Source: Actinoplanes liguriensis
Lineage (GTDB): Bacteria > Actinomycetota > Actinomycetes > Mycobacteriales > Micromonosporaceae
Length of the DNA stretch: 9,395 nt
Reading direction: 5' to 3'
Assembly: GCA_000715855.1 (NCBI GenBank)
Contig: KL571253.1
Location: 1-9,395 of the forward strand
Under the pieces are notes generated by a model, which worked only from the letters and a program-made list of their open reading frames with translations, had not been told where the DNA came from and searched no databases. Both the position numbers and the translations under genes were made by a program. Below are positions 1 to 9,281 of the stretch, one piece after another (position 1 is the first letter of the stretch; the number at the start of each line of letters is the position of its first letter).

Positions 1-9
1 GTTCGCCGG

Positions 10-420
10 TTATCGGCCGCCGACCACGTTCACCATCCACGGGACGCCGAACCTGTCGACGAGCTGGCCGAACTCGTCGCCCCACATCTGCTTCTCGAAG
101 GGGACGTGGACGGTGCCGCCGTCGGCGAGCTTGTCCCAGAAGTCGCGCAGGTTGTCGCCGGGGTCGCCGCTGATGCTGACCGTGTTGGTGTTGCCCGGGG
201 TGAACGGCATCCCGGGCGGGCTGTCCGACGCCATCAGTGTGTAACCCTGCGGGGTCTCCAGCATCGCGTGCATGACCTTGTCCTTGATCGACTCGTCCGG
301 CGCGCCGAAATCGCCGAACGTGGTGACCCGGAGCTCCCCGCCGAAGATCGACCGGTAGGCCTCCATCGCCTCACGGGCGTTGCCGTTGAACGTCAGGTAC
401 GGATTGAGTCGGGACGTCAT
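10..420 (-). CDS. VOC family protein, PhnB/YjdN-like
   Basis: This 136-aa protein belongs to the vicinal oxygen chelate (glyoxalase/bleomycin-resistance) superfamily, in the PhnB/YjdN-like group (often labelled 3-demethylubiquinone-9 3-methyltransferase-like). Family hallmarks are visible: an N-terminal NPYLTFNGNAREAMEAY block (residues 6-22), IFGGEL (25-30), H51 in HAML, which aligns with a usual metal-ligand position, and the C-terminal MWGDEFGQLVDRFGVPWMVN block (112-131). Its length is typical for a single complete VOC unit. The ATG at 420 is chosen because AAGGAG (432-427) lies 6 bases upstream and because homology starts at residue 5; the reading frame stays open further upstream, but that part is unlike the family. 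It is divergent from the methyltransferase gene. The fold assignment is secure. The substrate is unknown, and the PhnB name does not imply a role in phosphonate use. Confidence 0.87.
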   Translation of the reverse strand: MTSRLNPYLTFNGNAREAMEAYRSIFGGELRVTTFGDFGAPDESIKDKVMHAMLETPQGYTLMASDSPPGMPFTPGNTNTVSISGDPGDNLRDFWDKLADGGTVHVPFEKQMWGDEFGQLVDRFGVPWMVNVVGGR

Positions 421-454
421 TACGGGCTCCTTGCCTCGAACGCTGTCCCTCGGG

Positions 455-460
455 AGGCTA
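455..460 (-). promoter_or_regulatory. candidate -10 element (TAGCCT) for the VOC gene
   Basis: On the minus strand the hexamer TAGCCT fits the actinobacterial TANNNT -10 pattern and sits about 35 bases before the VOC start codon. No convincing TTGAC-like -35 is found 16-18 bases further upstream, so this is only a candidate. It lies in the 103-bp spacer (421-523) that must also hold the methyltransferase promoter, for which no clear hexamer pair was found. Confidence 0.25.
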
Positions 461-523
461 GACCCAGCCCCCGACATTTTCCGCCCGATCGCCTGCCTGC
501 CACCCGGACGAGAAGAGGACACC

Positions 524-1354
524 ATGACCGTCGACGAGGCCGACCGGCAGCGGATGGCCGCGATCGAGGCCAACTGGGACGAGCGCGCCCCGATCCACGT
601 CGCCAGCAAGTTCTACGACGTCCAGAACCGGGCGCCGGAGAGCTGGTTCGCCGACTACGAATGGGCCGACCTGGGCGACCTGACCGGGCGCGACGTTCTG
701 CACCTGCAGTGTCATCTGGGCACCGAGACCGCCGCGTTCGCCCGGCGCGGGGCGCGCTCGGTGGTCGGGCTCGACCTCTCCGAGGTGTCGATCCGTGAGG
801 CGCGCCGGCTGGCCGGATCCGCGGTCGAGTTCGTGCGGGCCAATGTGTACGACGCGGAGCAGGCCCTGAACGGCCGGACGTTCGACGTCGTCTACACCGG
901 CAAGGGCGCCCTCTGCTACCTGCCGGACCTGGATCGCTGGGCGGGAACGGTCGCGGCCCTGCTCAAGCCGGGCGGCGTGGTCTACATCGTGGAGTTCCAT
1001 CCGGTGCTGCGCTCGCTCGGCCTGGTGCCTCGCGGGGAGGACGACGATCGGCTGGTGCTGCGCAACGACTACTTGGAGGGTCGCGGGGCGCGCGAGCTGG
1101 ACGCCACCTTCACGTACACCGACGGGCCGCGGCTGACCGGGGCGACGACCAGTTACGAGTGGGAGCACGGGCTCGGCGAGGTCGTTTCCGCGCTGGTGGG
1201 CGCCGGTATCGCCGTACGCCGGATGCGGGAGGGTGACCAGCTGCCCTGGCCGCGCTGGCCGCGGATGGTCTCCACCGGGGATGGTTTCTGGCGTCTGCCG
1301 GACGACCTGCCGCGGGTGCCGATGTTCTACGCCCTGCTGGGATCGAAGGGATAA
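524..1354 (+). CDS. class I SAM-dependent methyltransferase, substrate unknown
   Basis: This 276-aa cytosolic protein has a Rossmann-type SAM-binding core. After an N-terminal helical cap (about 1-50), strand 1/motif I reads VLHLQCHLGTET (58-69), followed by the acidic strand-2 end GLDLS with D84, which would contact the SAM ribose. NVYD (107-110) is the adenine-contact region, FDVVYTGKGAL (120-130) is motif II, and LKPGG (147-151) is motif III. Motif I has LQCHLGT in place of the textbook GCGxG loop, a variant known in some actinobacterial methyltransferases of this type. The ATG at 524 is preferred to the frame's first ATG at 380 because a purine-rich AAGAGGA (513-519) lies just upstream, the protein then begins with a normal cap, and the upstream 48 codons overlap the divergent VOC gene and its leader. 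The gene is convergent with ppdK. The C-terminal third (about 165-276, rich in Trp and Arg) is probably the substrate domain. No neighbour points to the substrate. Confidence 0.86.
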   Translation: MTVDEADRQRMAAIEANWDERAPIHVASKFYDVQNRAPESWFADYEWADLGDLTGRDVLHLQCHLGTETAAFARRGARSVVGLDLSEVSIREARRLAGSAVEFVRANVYDAEQALNGRTFDVVYTGKGALCYLPDLDRWAGTVAALLKPGGVVYIVEFHPVLRSLGLVPRGEDDDRLVLRNDYLEGRGARELDATFTYTDGPRLTGATTSYEWEHGLGEVVSALVGAGIAVRRMREGDQLPWPRWPRMVSTGDGFWRLPDDLPRVPMFYALLGSKG

Positions 1355-1401
1355 GGGATCTCACCCGCCCGGTGGGTGCCAGTGACGCGGGTGAGATCCC
1401 T
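1354..1401. terminator. bidirectional hairpin between convergent methyltransferase and ppdK genes
   Basis: The arms GGGATCTCACCCGC (1355-1368) and GCGGGTGAGATCCC (1387-1400) are perfect inverted repeats. The flanking A1354/T1401 adds a fifteenth pair, and the loop is 18 bases. The left arm begins directly after the methyltransferase TAA, and the right arm ends 10 bases before the ppdK stop codon. The hairpin can therefore end transcription from both sides. There is no U-tract on either strand, which is common for actinomycete terminators. Confidence 0.85.
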
Positions 1402-1410
1402 CGACTGCGG

Positions 1411-4089
<2,679 letters not shown>

Positions 4090-4150
4090 GCCGCACCCAC
4101 CTCCGCCTAAGAATCCGCGGCTGAACTCGTTGAGTGCCCCGGGATTCGTA

Positions 4151-4156
4151 AGGCTA
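4151..4156 (-). promoter_or_regulatory. candidate -10 element (TAGCCT) for ppdK
   Basis: TAGCCT on the minus strand fits TANNNT and lies 62 bases before the ppdK start codon, inside the most AT-rich part of the spacer. TAACTA lies 17 bases further upstream and is a poor -35 match. The CACGGG/CCCGTG inverted repeat lies immediately upstream and could be an operator, but this is speculative. Confidence 0.28.
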
Positions 4157-4334
4157 AGCACGGGCGTGGTGAATAGTTAACAGTCCCGTGGCTTTTTCCA
4201 CACCGGTTCGTGGACGCGTGTTCGGATCGCGCTCTCTCCGAGCAGTTACGCGCACGGCACCGGGCCACGACGGTCCGCAGCCGGAATGGACGGGGGTTCT
4301 CAGGCTCCGGGTGAGGTCACCGGGCACAGTAAGA

Positions 4335-4374
4335 CGCCGCTGCGAATTCCACGGGGGAAGAACTCGCAACGGCG
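4335..4374 (-). terminator. probable hairpin terminator downstream of the lipoprotein gene
   Basis: The plus-strand arms CGCCGCTGCGA (4335-4345) and TCGCAACGGCG (4364-4374) are complementary except at one position. In minus-strand RNA that position is a G-U pair, so all 11 positions pair in the direction in which the lipoprotein gene is read. Three more pairs (4347-4349 with 4360-4362) follow one mismatch, leaving a loop of about 10 bases. The hairpin starts 34 bases after the lipoprotein stop codon and is followed by a weak T-rich stretch (TCTTACT). It probably separates the lipoprotein transcript from ppdK. Confidence 0.55.
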
Positions 4375-4408
4375 CACCGCGAACATTAGACCAAGCGCGT
4401 CCGGCTGT

Positions 4409-5098
4409 CTATCCCACCCGCTGGACGACCGAGCCGACCAGCTTCTTCCAGTCGGCCTCGAAGCCGGCCGCCGGATCGGACTTGTCGAGCTGATAGATCG
4501 CATAGGTGTCCACAAGCACCACGTTGCGCGAGGTCACGACGGCGACGGCGGTGTCCGCGGTGCCGGGGTGCGTCTTCTCGTAGCTCTTGTGACGGATCAG
4601 CACGAACCCGGACCAGCCGCCCTCGTCGAGGTCGCGCACCTCGACCGTCTCGGCATAGGCCGGCTCGGACTTGTCGGAGGTCACCGCCGCCGGGACGGAC
4701 ACCGTCGGCGCGCAGCCGTCGGCCACCGCGCGCAGCAGCGACTGCCCGGCCTTCGCCCCCTTCTCGTCGGAGTAGACCAGGGCGAGCTGCTCCAGCGTCT
4801 GCGCGCCGGTCTCCCCCTCGTCGGCGAACGACGAGGACACCGTCTCGGCGCCCGGCGGCAGGGCCGGCGCGGCCGTGGTGCCACCGCAGAAACTGACGAG
4901 CTGCTGCGGGTCGGCGCTGGTCTCGGGCGCGGTCCAGGTCGGACCGATCTCGGCGGCCTGCAGGAACGCGCCGCGCATGGTGGTCACGTCGATCAGGCCG
5001 GCGTCCGGCTTGTCGTCGTCCGAGGTGCAACCGGCCGCCGCGAGCAGGGCGAACGCGGCGGCGACGGCAACCCGGGAGGATCTGGCGGTCACGAACAT
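4409..5098 (-). CDS. secreted lipoprotein of unknown function
   Basis: This 229-aa protein has a type II signal peptide: positive residues at R6 and R9, a hydrophobic run at 10-22, and a lipobox AAGC ending in C24, which would be lipidated. An Asp-rich linker (TSDDDKPD, 25-32) follows. The mature domain (about 33-229) is exported and anchored on the outer face of the membrane. It has only two cysteines, C71 (in FCGG) and C129 (in DGC), which may form a disulphide. The layout loosely resembles the PknH_C-type extracellular sensor domain common in actinomycetes, but I cannot confirm this from sequence alone. The start at 5098 gives a proper signal peptide; the in-frame ATG at 5164 would place 22 residues with three cysteines in front of it. 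No good Shine-Dalgarno sequence precedes either start, so the start is less certain than the gene. It is divergent from glcD. Confidence 0.82.
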   Translation of the reverse strand: MFVTARSSRVAVAAAFALLAAAGCTSDDDKPDAGLIDVTTMRGAFLQAAEIGPTWTAPETSADPQQLVSFCGGTTAAPALPPGAETVSSSFADEGETGAQTLEQLALVYSDEKGAKAGQSLLRAVADGCAPTVSVPAAVTSDKSEPAYAETVEVRDLDEGGWSGFVLIRHKSYEKTHPGTADTAVAVVTSRNVVLVDTYAIYQLDKSDPAAGFEADWKKLVGSVVQRVG

Positions 5099-5285
5099 CG
5101 GGCCATCTTGACAGACTTCCGGCCGTCGGCGAAAAGCTTGCCCACAGCATCGACGGGGCGTCATCCTGCGCCCACCCAGGGCTGCGGAAACCGGCGCCGC
5201 GGTTATCCACAGGGAGTGGCGCGGCCGTCGCGTTCAGGGTCGATCACCGCTAGCGTGATGGCAGGCGTCAGCGAGGAGGCCTGCG
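5099..5285. promoter_or_regulatory. divergent promoter region between the lipoprotein gene and glcD
   Basis: This 187-bp spacer must drive the lipoprotein gene leftward and the glc operon rightward. It contains TTATCCACA (5203-5211), an exact match to the E. coli DnaA box, and TTGCCCACA (5138-5146), one base away from the actinobacterial box TTGTCCACA. A small inverted repeat AACCG/CGGTT (5189-5193 and 5200-5204) overlaps the first. A TTGACA hexamer at 5108-5113 on the plus strand has no -10 partner at 16-18 bases. No GntR-type operator of the GlcC kind was recognised. Confidence 0.5.
5251..5256 (+). promoter_or_regulatory. candidate -10 element (TAGCGT) for the glcDEF operon
   Basis: TAGCGT fits TANNNT and ends 29 bases before the glcD start codon, leaving room for the strong GAGGAGG ribosome binding site (5273-5279). 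No recognisable -35 hexamer lies 16-18 bases upstream, so an activator or a different sigma factor may be involved, or the call may be wrong. Confidence 0.35.
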
Positions 5286-6746
5286 ATGACCGACATCGAT
5301 GCATTGGCGGCTCGGCTACGCGCCGAGATCGGGGTGCGACGGGTCCTGACCGACCGGCAGGAGCTGCGGACATACGAGTGCGACGGTCTCGCGCACTACA
5401 AGGTCGTCCCGGCCCTGGTCGCCCTTCCGGTGACCGCCGAGCAGGTGGCCGCGGTGGTCCGGGCGTGTGCGGAGACCGGCACCCCGTTCGTCGCCCGCGG
5501 CTCCGGCACCGGCCTGTCCGGCGGCGCTCTCCCGCACGCCGACGGTGTGCTGGTCGTGACCTCCCAGCTCCGCGAGATCGTCGAGGTCCGGCCGGAGGAC
5601 GAGCGCGCGATCGTCCAGCCCGGCGTGATCAACCTGCAGGTCACCAAGGCCGCCACCCCGCACGGTTACTACTACGCGCCCGACCCGTCCAGCCAGCAGA
5701 TCTGCTCGATCGGCGGCAACGTCGCGGAGAACTCCGGCGGCGCCCACTGCCTGAAATACGGGTTCACCACGAATCACGTGACCGGCCTGGAGGTCGTCAC
5801 GCCGGACGGCGAGCGGGTCCGGCTGGGCGGTCCCGCCCCCGACGCGCCGGGCTACGACCTGCTCGGCGCGTTCGTCGGCTCGGAGGGCACGCTCGGGGTC
5901 GCCACCGAGGTCACCGTCAAGCTGACCCGGTTGCCCGAGACGGTCCGCACCCTGCTCGCCGGGTTCCCGTCCACCGACCAGGCCGGCGCCGCCACCTCGG
6001 CGATCATCGCGGCCGGTGTGGTCCCGGCCGCGATCGAGATGATGGACGTCCTGGCCATCGAGGCCGCCGAGGCCGCCGTGAGGTGTGGCTATCCGGCCGG
6101 CGCGGGGGCGGTGCTGATCGTCGAGCTGGACGGCCCGGCCGCCGAGGTCGAGGCGCAGTTCGACGAGGTCAGCGCGCTCTGCTCGGAGCACGGCGCGTTC
6201 GAGACCCGGGTCGCCGCGGACGACACCGAGCGGGCGCTGATCTGGCGCGGGCGCAAGTCGGCGTTCGCGGCCGTCGGCCGGATCAGCCCGGACTACATCG
6301 TGCAGGACGGGGTGATCCCGCGGACCGCGCTGCCCACGGTGCTGCGCCGGATCGGTGAGGTCGCGGCCGAGCACGGCGTCCGGGTGGCGAACGTGTTCCA
6401 CGCCGGGGACGGGAACCTGCATCCGCTGGTGCTCTTCGACGACGCGGTGCCGGGGCAGGCCTCGCGGGCCGAGGCGGTGTCCGGGGCGATCCTCGACCTG
6501 TGCATCGAGCACGGCGGGTCGATCACCGGCGAGCACGGGGTCGGGGTCGACAAGGCGAAATACATGCCGCGCATGTTCAGCGACGACGACCTGGACACGA
6601 TGCAGCTGGTGCGGTGCGCCTTCGACCCGGCCGGGATAGCCAACCCGGGCAAGGTGTTCCCCACCCCACGCCTGTGCGGCGAGCGCCCCGGCCGCCACCA
6701 GGGCACGCATCCGATGCACGCGGCGGACGTGGCGGAGATCTTCTGA
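5286..6746 (+). CDS. glcD: glycolate oxidase FAD-linked subunit GlcD
   Basis: This 486-aa flavoprotein is the catalytic subunit that oxidises glycolate to glyoxylate (family members also use D-lactate) and passes electrons through GlcE/GlcF to the membrane quinone pool. The PCMH-type FAD-binding domain spans about residues 40-218, with RGSGTGLSGG (71-80), YYAPDPSSQQ (129-138), GGNVAENSGG (143-152) and GSEGTLGV (198-205). The C-terminal FAD-oxidase domain carries FHAGDGNLHP (371-380) and GEHGVG (415-420), the conserved His-rich active-site segments, and ends with the usual DPAGIANPGKVFP motif (447-459). The length is close to that of E. coli GlcD. The ATG at 5286 is well supported by GAGGAGG (5273-5279), 6 bases upstream. 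The stop codon overlaps the glcE start. A stand-alone D-lactate dehydrogenase was considered, but the adjacent glcE and glcF favour the three-subunit enzyme. Confidence 0.94.
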   Translation: MTDIDALAARLRAEIGVRRVLTDRQELRTYECDGLAHYKVVPALVALPVTAEQVAAVVRACAETGTPFVARGSGTGLSGGALPHADGVLVVTSQLREIVEVRPEDERAIVQPGVINLQVTKAATPHGYYYAPDPSSQQICSIGGNVAENSGGAHCLKYGFTTNHVTGLEVVTPDGERVRLGGPAPDAPGYDLLGAFVGSEGTLGVATEVTVKLTRLPETVRTLLAGFPSTDQAGAATSAIIAAGVVPAAIEMMDVLAIEAAEAAVRCGYPAGAGAVLIVELDGPAAEVEAQFDEVSALCSEHGAFETRVAADDTERALIWRGRKSAFAAVGRISPDYIVQDGVIPRTALPTVLRRIGEVAAEHGVRVANVFHAGDGNLHPLVLFDDAVPGQASRAEAVSGAILDLCIEHGGSITGEHGVGVDKAKYMPRMFSDDDLDTMQLVRCAFDPAGIANPGKVFPTPRLCGERPGRHQGTHPMHAADVAEIF

Positions 6747-7897
6747 TGGGCGCGCTCGACGAGCTGACCTCCCCCGCCGGGGAGCAGGATGCCGTCTGCG
6801 GGGTGCCGGCCCGGCTGGTGGCGGCGCCGCGCGACACCGCGGAGGCGGCGGCGCTGGTCACGGCCGCGCGGGGCCTGGCGGTGGTGATCCGGGGCGGCGC
6901 GACCAAGCTGGACTGGGGGCCGCCGCCCCGCGAGCTGGATCTGATCATCGACACGCGGCGGCTGGCCGGGGTCGTCGAGCACGCCGCCGGGGACCTGATC
7001 ACGGTGGTCCGCGCCGGGACACCGATGGCGGAGCTGCACGGCCTGCCCGGGCAGCAGCTCGCGCTGGACGCGCCACCGTCGGCAACGGCCGGGGGCACGG
7101 TCGCGGCGAATGCGTCCGGGCCGCGGCGGCTGCGCTACGGCACGGCCCGCGACCTGCTGATCGGCATCACCGTGGTCCGCCCGGACGGGACGATCACCAA
7201 GGCCGGCGGCAAGGTGGTCAAGAACGTCGCGGGCTACGACCTGGGCAAGCTCTACACCGGCGCCTTCGGCACCCTCGGGCTGATCACCGAGTGCGTGTTC
7301 CGGCTGCACCCGGTCCCGGCCGCGACGTCGTTCGTCCGGGCGGCGGCCCCGCCCCTGCACGCGGCGAAGATCCTGGCCGGGCAGTTCGCGGCCAGCGCGC
7401 TGGAGGTCAACGCCGCCCCGGGCGCCGAGCCGGAGCTCGCGGTCCTGCTGGAGGGCACCCCGGCCGGGGTGCGCGAGCGCGCGGCCGCCGTCGCCGAGCT
7501 GCTGGACGGCGAGGTCAGCGCGGAGGCCCCGGAGTGGTGGGACGTGCCGCCCTGGCCCGGCGACGGGGTCGGCATCAAGCTGACCGGCACGTTGTCGCAG
7601 GTCCCGGCGCTGGTGGCGACAGCGGTCGGCGCAGGCGCCACGGTCCGCGGCTCGGCCGGCGCCGGCGTCCTCTACGCGGGTTTCCCCACCGACGACACCG
7701 GGCGGGCCGTCGAGCTCCTCCGCGCCGCCGCGGTCCGGGCCGGTGGGCACGCCGTGGTGCTGACCGCCCCGGCCGGGGTGCGCGAGACCCTGGACATGTG
7801 GGGTCCGGTGCACGGGCTCGCCCTGATGCGCCGGGTCAAGGACCAGTTCGATCCGGGCCACCGATTCGCCCCGGGCCGCTTCGTGGGAGGCATCTGA
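6746..7897 (+). CDS. glcE: glycolate oxidase FAD-binding subunit GlcE
   Basis: This 383-aa second flavin-binding subunit of the glycolate oxidase complex is needed together with GlcD and GlcF. It has a PCMH-type FAD domain (about 20-190) with IRGGATKLDWG (48-58), the block GGTVAANASGPRRLRYG (116-132), RDLLIG (135-140), and the strongly conserved KVVKNVAGYDLGKL (156-169) followed by GAFGTLG (172-178). These align with the corresponding E. coli GlcE segments. The middle (about 195-340) is Ala-rich and less conserved, and the end MRRVKDQFDPGHRFAPGRF (361-379) is the family C-terminus. It lacks the HAGDGNLHP and GEHGVG motifs of GlcD, as expected for GlcE. The start ATG overlaps the glcD stop (TGATG, one base shared), with GGAG (6734-6737) 8 bases upstream, so translation is probably coupled. 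The frame stays open far upstream, but that part overlaps glcD and is a shadow. Confidence 0.93.
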   Translation: MGALDELTSPAGEQDAVCGVPARLVAAPRDTAEAAALVTAARGLAVVIRGGATKLDWGPPPRELDLIIDTRRLAGVVEHAAGDLITVVRAGTPMAELHGLPGQQLALDAPPSATAGGTVAANASGPRRLRYGTARDLLIGITVVRPDGTITKAGGKVVKNVAGYDLGKLYTGAFGTLGLITECVFRLHPVPAATSFVRAAAPPLHAAKILAGQFAASALEVNAAPGAEPELAVLLEGTPAGVRERAAAVAELLDGEVSAEAPEWWDVPPWPGDGVGIKLTGTLSQVPALVATAVGAGATVRGSAGAGVLYAGFPTDDTGRAVELLRAAAVRAGGHAVVLTAPAGVRETLDMWGPVHGLALMRRVKDQFDPGHRFAPGRFVGGI

Positions 7898-9279
7898 TGG
7901 CTGACGTGGACGCCACCCGCGGCACCGGCGGGACGCCACCAGACGCGCTGCGGGCCGCGGAGAACGGGACCGGGCCGGGCGCTTTCGACGACCACCACCC
8001 GCCCCGGGCCGATCTCGTCTCGGATTGCGTGCACTGCGGGTTCTGCCTGACGACCTGCCCGACGTACGTGTTGTGGGGCGAGGAGATGGACTCCCCGCGC
8101 GGGCGGATCCATCTGATCGCGCAGGGGCTGGAGGGCGAGCCGCTGAGCGGGTCGATGGTCGACCACTTCGACCGGTGTCTGGGCTGCATGGCGTGCGTGA
8201 CCGCGTGCCCGTCCGGTGTGCGGTACGACCGATTGATCGAGGACACCCGCGCGCAGGTCGAGCGGCGGCATCCGCGCACCGCACGGGAGCGGGCGCTGCG
8301 GGCGGCGATCTTCGCGGTCTTCCCCTACCCCCGGCGGCTCCGGTTGGTGCGGGGGCCGTTGTGGGCGTACCAGAAATCGGGTTTGCAGAGGCTGGTCGCC
8401 CGCAGCGGTCTGCTGGAGCGTCTCGCGCCCACGCTGGCCACCCTGGACGCGCTCGCGCCACGGCTGCGCGGCGTGCCCCGGCCGCCCCGGAGGGTCGCCG
8501 CGCACGGCACCCGGCGCGCCGTGGTCGGGATGCTGACCGGGTGCGTGCAGTCCGCGTTCTTCCCGGACGTCAATTCCGCGACGGTCCGCATCCTCGCCGC
8601 CGAGGGCTGTGACGTGCTGATCCCGTCCGGTCAGGGGTGTTGCGGGGCGCTGAGCGTGCACAACGGGCGGCGCGCCGAGGCGGAGCGGTTCGCGCGGCGG
8701 CTCATCGACACGTTCGAGCGGACCGGCATGGACTATTTCGTGGTCAACGCGGCGGGCTGCGGCTCGTCGCTGAAGGAGTACGGCGAGTTGCTCGCCGACG
8801 ATCCGGCCTATGCCACCCGCGCGTCCGCGTTCGCCGCCAAGGTGCGTGACCTGGCGGAGCTGCTGGTCGAGCTGGGCCCGGTCGCGCAGCGGCATCCGCT
8901 GCCGGTGACGGTGGCCTATCACGACGCCTGTCACCTCGGGCACGCGCAGGGGATCCGGGCGCAGCCCCGCGCGCTGCTGCGCGGCATCCCCGGGCTGGAG
9001 GTGCGGGAGATCGCCGAGGCGGAGATCTGCTGCGGGTCGGCCGGGGTGTGGAACGTGCTGAATCCGGTGCCCGCCGCCGAGCTGGGTGACCGCAAGGCGG
9101 CCGCGGTTCTGGAGACCGGCGCGTCGCTGCTCGTGACCGCCAATCCGGGCTGCCTGATGCAGGTGGCCGCGGCCGTCCGGCGCCGGGGTGGGTCGATCGC
9201 ACTGGCGCACACCGCCCAGGTCCTGGACGCCTCGATCCGCGGATCGGACGTCACCACGCTCACCGATCGGAGAGCCTGA
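7897..9279 (+). CDS. glcF: glycolate oxidase iron-sulfur subunit GlcF
   Basis: This 460-aa protein carries electrons from the GlcD/GlcE flavins towards the membrane quinone pool. Two 4Fe-4S ferredoxin-type motifs are intact: C44-x2-C47-x2-C50-x3-C54-P and C94-x2-C97-x2-C100-x3-C104-P, the second in the family context CPSGVRYDRL. Two CCG (cysteine-rich) domains follow: GCVQS (215-219) with GQGCCGA (245-251) and GCGSSLKEYG (287-296), then YHDACHLGHAQG (341-352) with ICCGSAG (377-383) and ANPGCLMQ (415-422). The ATG overlaps the glcE stop codon by one base and has GGGAGG (7885-7890) 6 bases upstream. The protein is about 50 residues longer than E. coli GlcF; part of this is a disordered Gly/Pro-rich N-terminus (about 7-38). 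Heterodisulphide reductase-like or LutA-type proteins share these motifs, but the gene order fixes the assignment. Confidence 0.94.
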   Translation: MADVDATRGTGGTPPDALRAAENGTGPGAFDDHHPPRADLVSDCVHCGFCLTTCPTYVLWGEEMDSPRGRIHLIAQGLEGEPLSGSMVDHFDRCLGCMACVTACPSGVRYDRLIEDTRAQVERRHPRTARERALRAAIFAVFPYPRRLRLVRGPLWAYQKSGLQRLVARSGLLERLAPTLATLDALAPRLRGVPRPPRRVAAHGTRRAVVGMLTGCVQSAFFPDVNSATVRILAAEGCDVLIPSGQGCCGALSVHNGRRAEAERFARRLIDTFERTGMDYFVVNAAGCGSSLKEYGELLADDPAYATRASAFAAKVRDLAELLVELGPVAQRHPLPVTVAYHDACHLGHAQGIRAQPRALLRGIPGLEVREIAEAEICCGSAGVWNVLNPVPAAELGDRKAAAVLETGASLLVTANPGCLMQVAAAVRRRGGSIALAHTAQVLDASIRGSDVTTLTDRRA

Positions 9280-9281
9280 CC

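Larger units (their letters stand above)
4090..4408. other. 319-bp intergenic region upstream of ppdK
   Basis: No supportable gene lies here: the short frames on both strands have no ribosome binding site and look random. The region holds the ppdK leader and its candidate -10 hexamer, a small inverted repeat CACGGG/CCCGTG (4159-4164 and 4185-4190) around a GTTAAC palindrome, and a hairpin close to the lipoprotein stop codon. The part nearest ppdK (about 4105-4200) is clearly more AT-rich than its surroundings, which fits a promoter. Confidence 0.7.

Noticed and set aside
4090..4161. A 24-codon N-terminal extension of ppdK starting at 4161
   Set aside because: The extension is Gly-rich, overlaps the candidate -10 and the GGAGGT site, and family homology starts exactly at MKFVYDF.
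4310..4327. Near-palindrome CCGGGTGAGGTCACCGGG as an operator or terminator
   Set aside because: Only five central pairs with a two-base gap are complementary and the outer bases do not pair, so it cannot form a useful hairpin.
4154..4369. A 71-codon minus-strand frame in the ppdK upstream spacer
   Set aside because: It has no ribosome binding site, no recognisable domain, and overlaps the hairpin and promoter region.
5108..5113. Perfect TTGACA as a -35 element for glcD
   Set aside because: No TANNNT hexamer lies 16-18 bases downstream, and it is over 170 bases from the glcD start codon.
5099..5285. A replication origin, given the DnaA-like boxes
   Set aside because: There are only two boxes, no AT-rich unwinding element, and no dnaA, dnaN, parAB or rep gene in the window.
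4286..6358. A 690-codon plus-strand frame running through the spacer, the lipoprotein gene and glcD
   Set aside because: It crosses two genes in the wrong frame or strand, is extremely Arg/Gly-rich, and glcD is clearly coded in another frame.
6293..8461. A 722-codon open frame on the minus strand opposite glcD, glcE and glcF
   Set aside because: Its predicted protein is Arg/Pro/Ala-rich with no recognisable motif. It is the usual shadow of high-GC coding DNA, and the plus strand carries three well-conserved genes there.
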